From Stercorarius parasiticus (Eukaryota; Chordata; Aves; Charadriiformes; Stercorariidae): 64,000 nucleotides of DNA. Made by a program: the position numbers and the translations under genes. The first letter of the stretch is position 1. The number at the start of each line of letters is the position of its first letter. Where the stretch lies: positions 596,135 to 660,134 of the forward strand of contig VWZL01000259.1 in NCBI GenBank assembly GCA_013396915.1, written 5' to 3'. Below are positions 63,780 through 64,000 of this stretch, piece by piece. Under the pieces are notes generated by a model, which saw nothing but the letters and a program-made list of their open reading frames with translations, had not been told where the DNA came from and ran no database searches.

Positions 63780-64000
63780 TTGCACTGACAGGGCGACTTG
63801 CTGTGCGTGAGGAAGGGAGTGAATGGACAACCAAGCCAGCCCCAGCTCCAGCGGGAGGGCAGCAGGAGTTGTGGGCTTCGCGGCGGGGACGCCTCGGCGA
63901 GGGCCGGGGAGGCCGGGCGGTGCCGGAGCTGAGGTAAGACGCGCCCAACAAAATGGTGGCCGAGGGCGCGGGCGGGCTGAGGGGGCCCCGCCGGCCGTTA
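63780..64000 (+). promoter_or_regulatory. CpG island with splice donor, promoter of a gene beyond the window
   Basis: Dense CpG from about 63880 to the last base. A strong donor GAG|GTAAGA lies at 63933/63934, which suggests a 5' untranslated exon on the + strand ending there. Just inside, AAAATGGTGGCC (63951-63962) resembles a YY1 site (AAGATGGCGGC), a frequent element just downstream of start sites in CpG-island genes. A minus-strand transcript from the same island is possible. Confidence 0.75.
63953..64000 (+). other. Possible partial coding start, runs off the window
   Basis: ATG at 63953 (context ACAAAATGG) opens 16 codons, MVAEGAGGLRGPRRPL, with no stop before the window ends. If the donor at 63933 is used, this ATG lies in an intron and the frame is chance. 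If transcription starts inside the island without that splice, it could be the true start. I do not recognise the protein. Confidence 0.25.

Noticed and set aside
1..64000. tRNA, rRNA, snRNA, known microRNA, CRISPR, operon or bacterial features
   Set aside because: I looked for B-box, U6 and 5S signatures, repeat-spacer arrays and gene clusters and saw none. The window is vertebrate nuclear DNA. Short RNA genes may still be missed by eye.

Overview
The window reads as nuclear genomic DNA of a bird, AT-rich and mostly non-coding. The main evidence is several copies of the avian CR1 LINE 3' end. Two of them (25.2 kb and 37.6-38.0 kb, + strand) end in the avian CR1 tail, a conserved stretch closing in TTCTATGATTCTAT or a variant of it. 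A third (33.8-33.96 kb) is on the minus strand. Older amniote repeats are also present: an ancient CR1/L3-like LINE at 19-20.5 kb (+), another at 43.6-44.5 kb (-), and MIR-type SINE relics, the clearest at 59.0-59.2 kb. I see no L1, Alu, B1 or intact LTR element, and no rRNA, tRNA or CRISPR array.

I do not recognise a protein-coding exon with confidence anywhere in the 64 kb. The longest open frames are only about 160 codons. They often overlap open frames on the other strand and show no domain I can name. From 1 to about 54 kb the window is probably intergenic or deep intronic sequence. Inside it are scattered repeats, one AT-rich block with an inverted repeat (about 0.94-1.17 kb), several simple repeats, and a stretch at 26.9-27.4 kb that looks like a transcription-factor-rich conserved element, including an OCT-SOX-like composite site.

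The right end is different. A dense CpG island lies at about 54.8-55.6 kb, with tandem GC boxes and a CCATGG that provides a good start-codon context on both strands. A second CpG island begins at about 63.8 kb and runs off the window. It has a strong + strand splice donor at 63933/63934 and, 19 bases on, an open frame (MVAEGAGG...) that continues to the last base. These two islands are the likely promoters of neighbouring genes, but neither gene can be identified from what is visible.

By eye, the + strand is T- and G-rich over most of the left 50 kb and turns C-rich (less clearly A-rich) to the right. This is the kind of strand asymmetry that long-term germline transcription leaves. It hints at rightward transcription on the left and leftward transcription on the right, but it needs to be computed.
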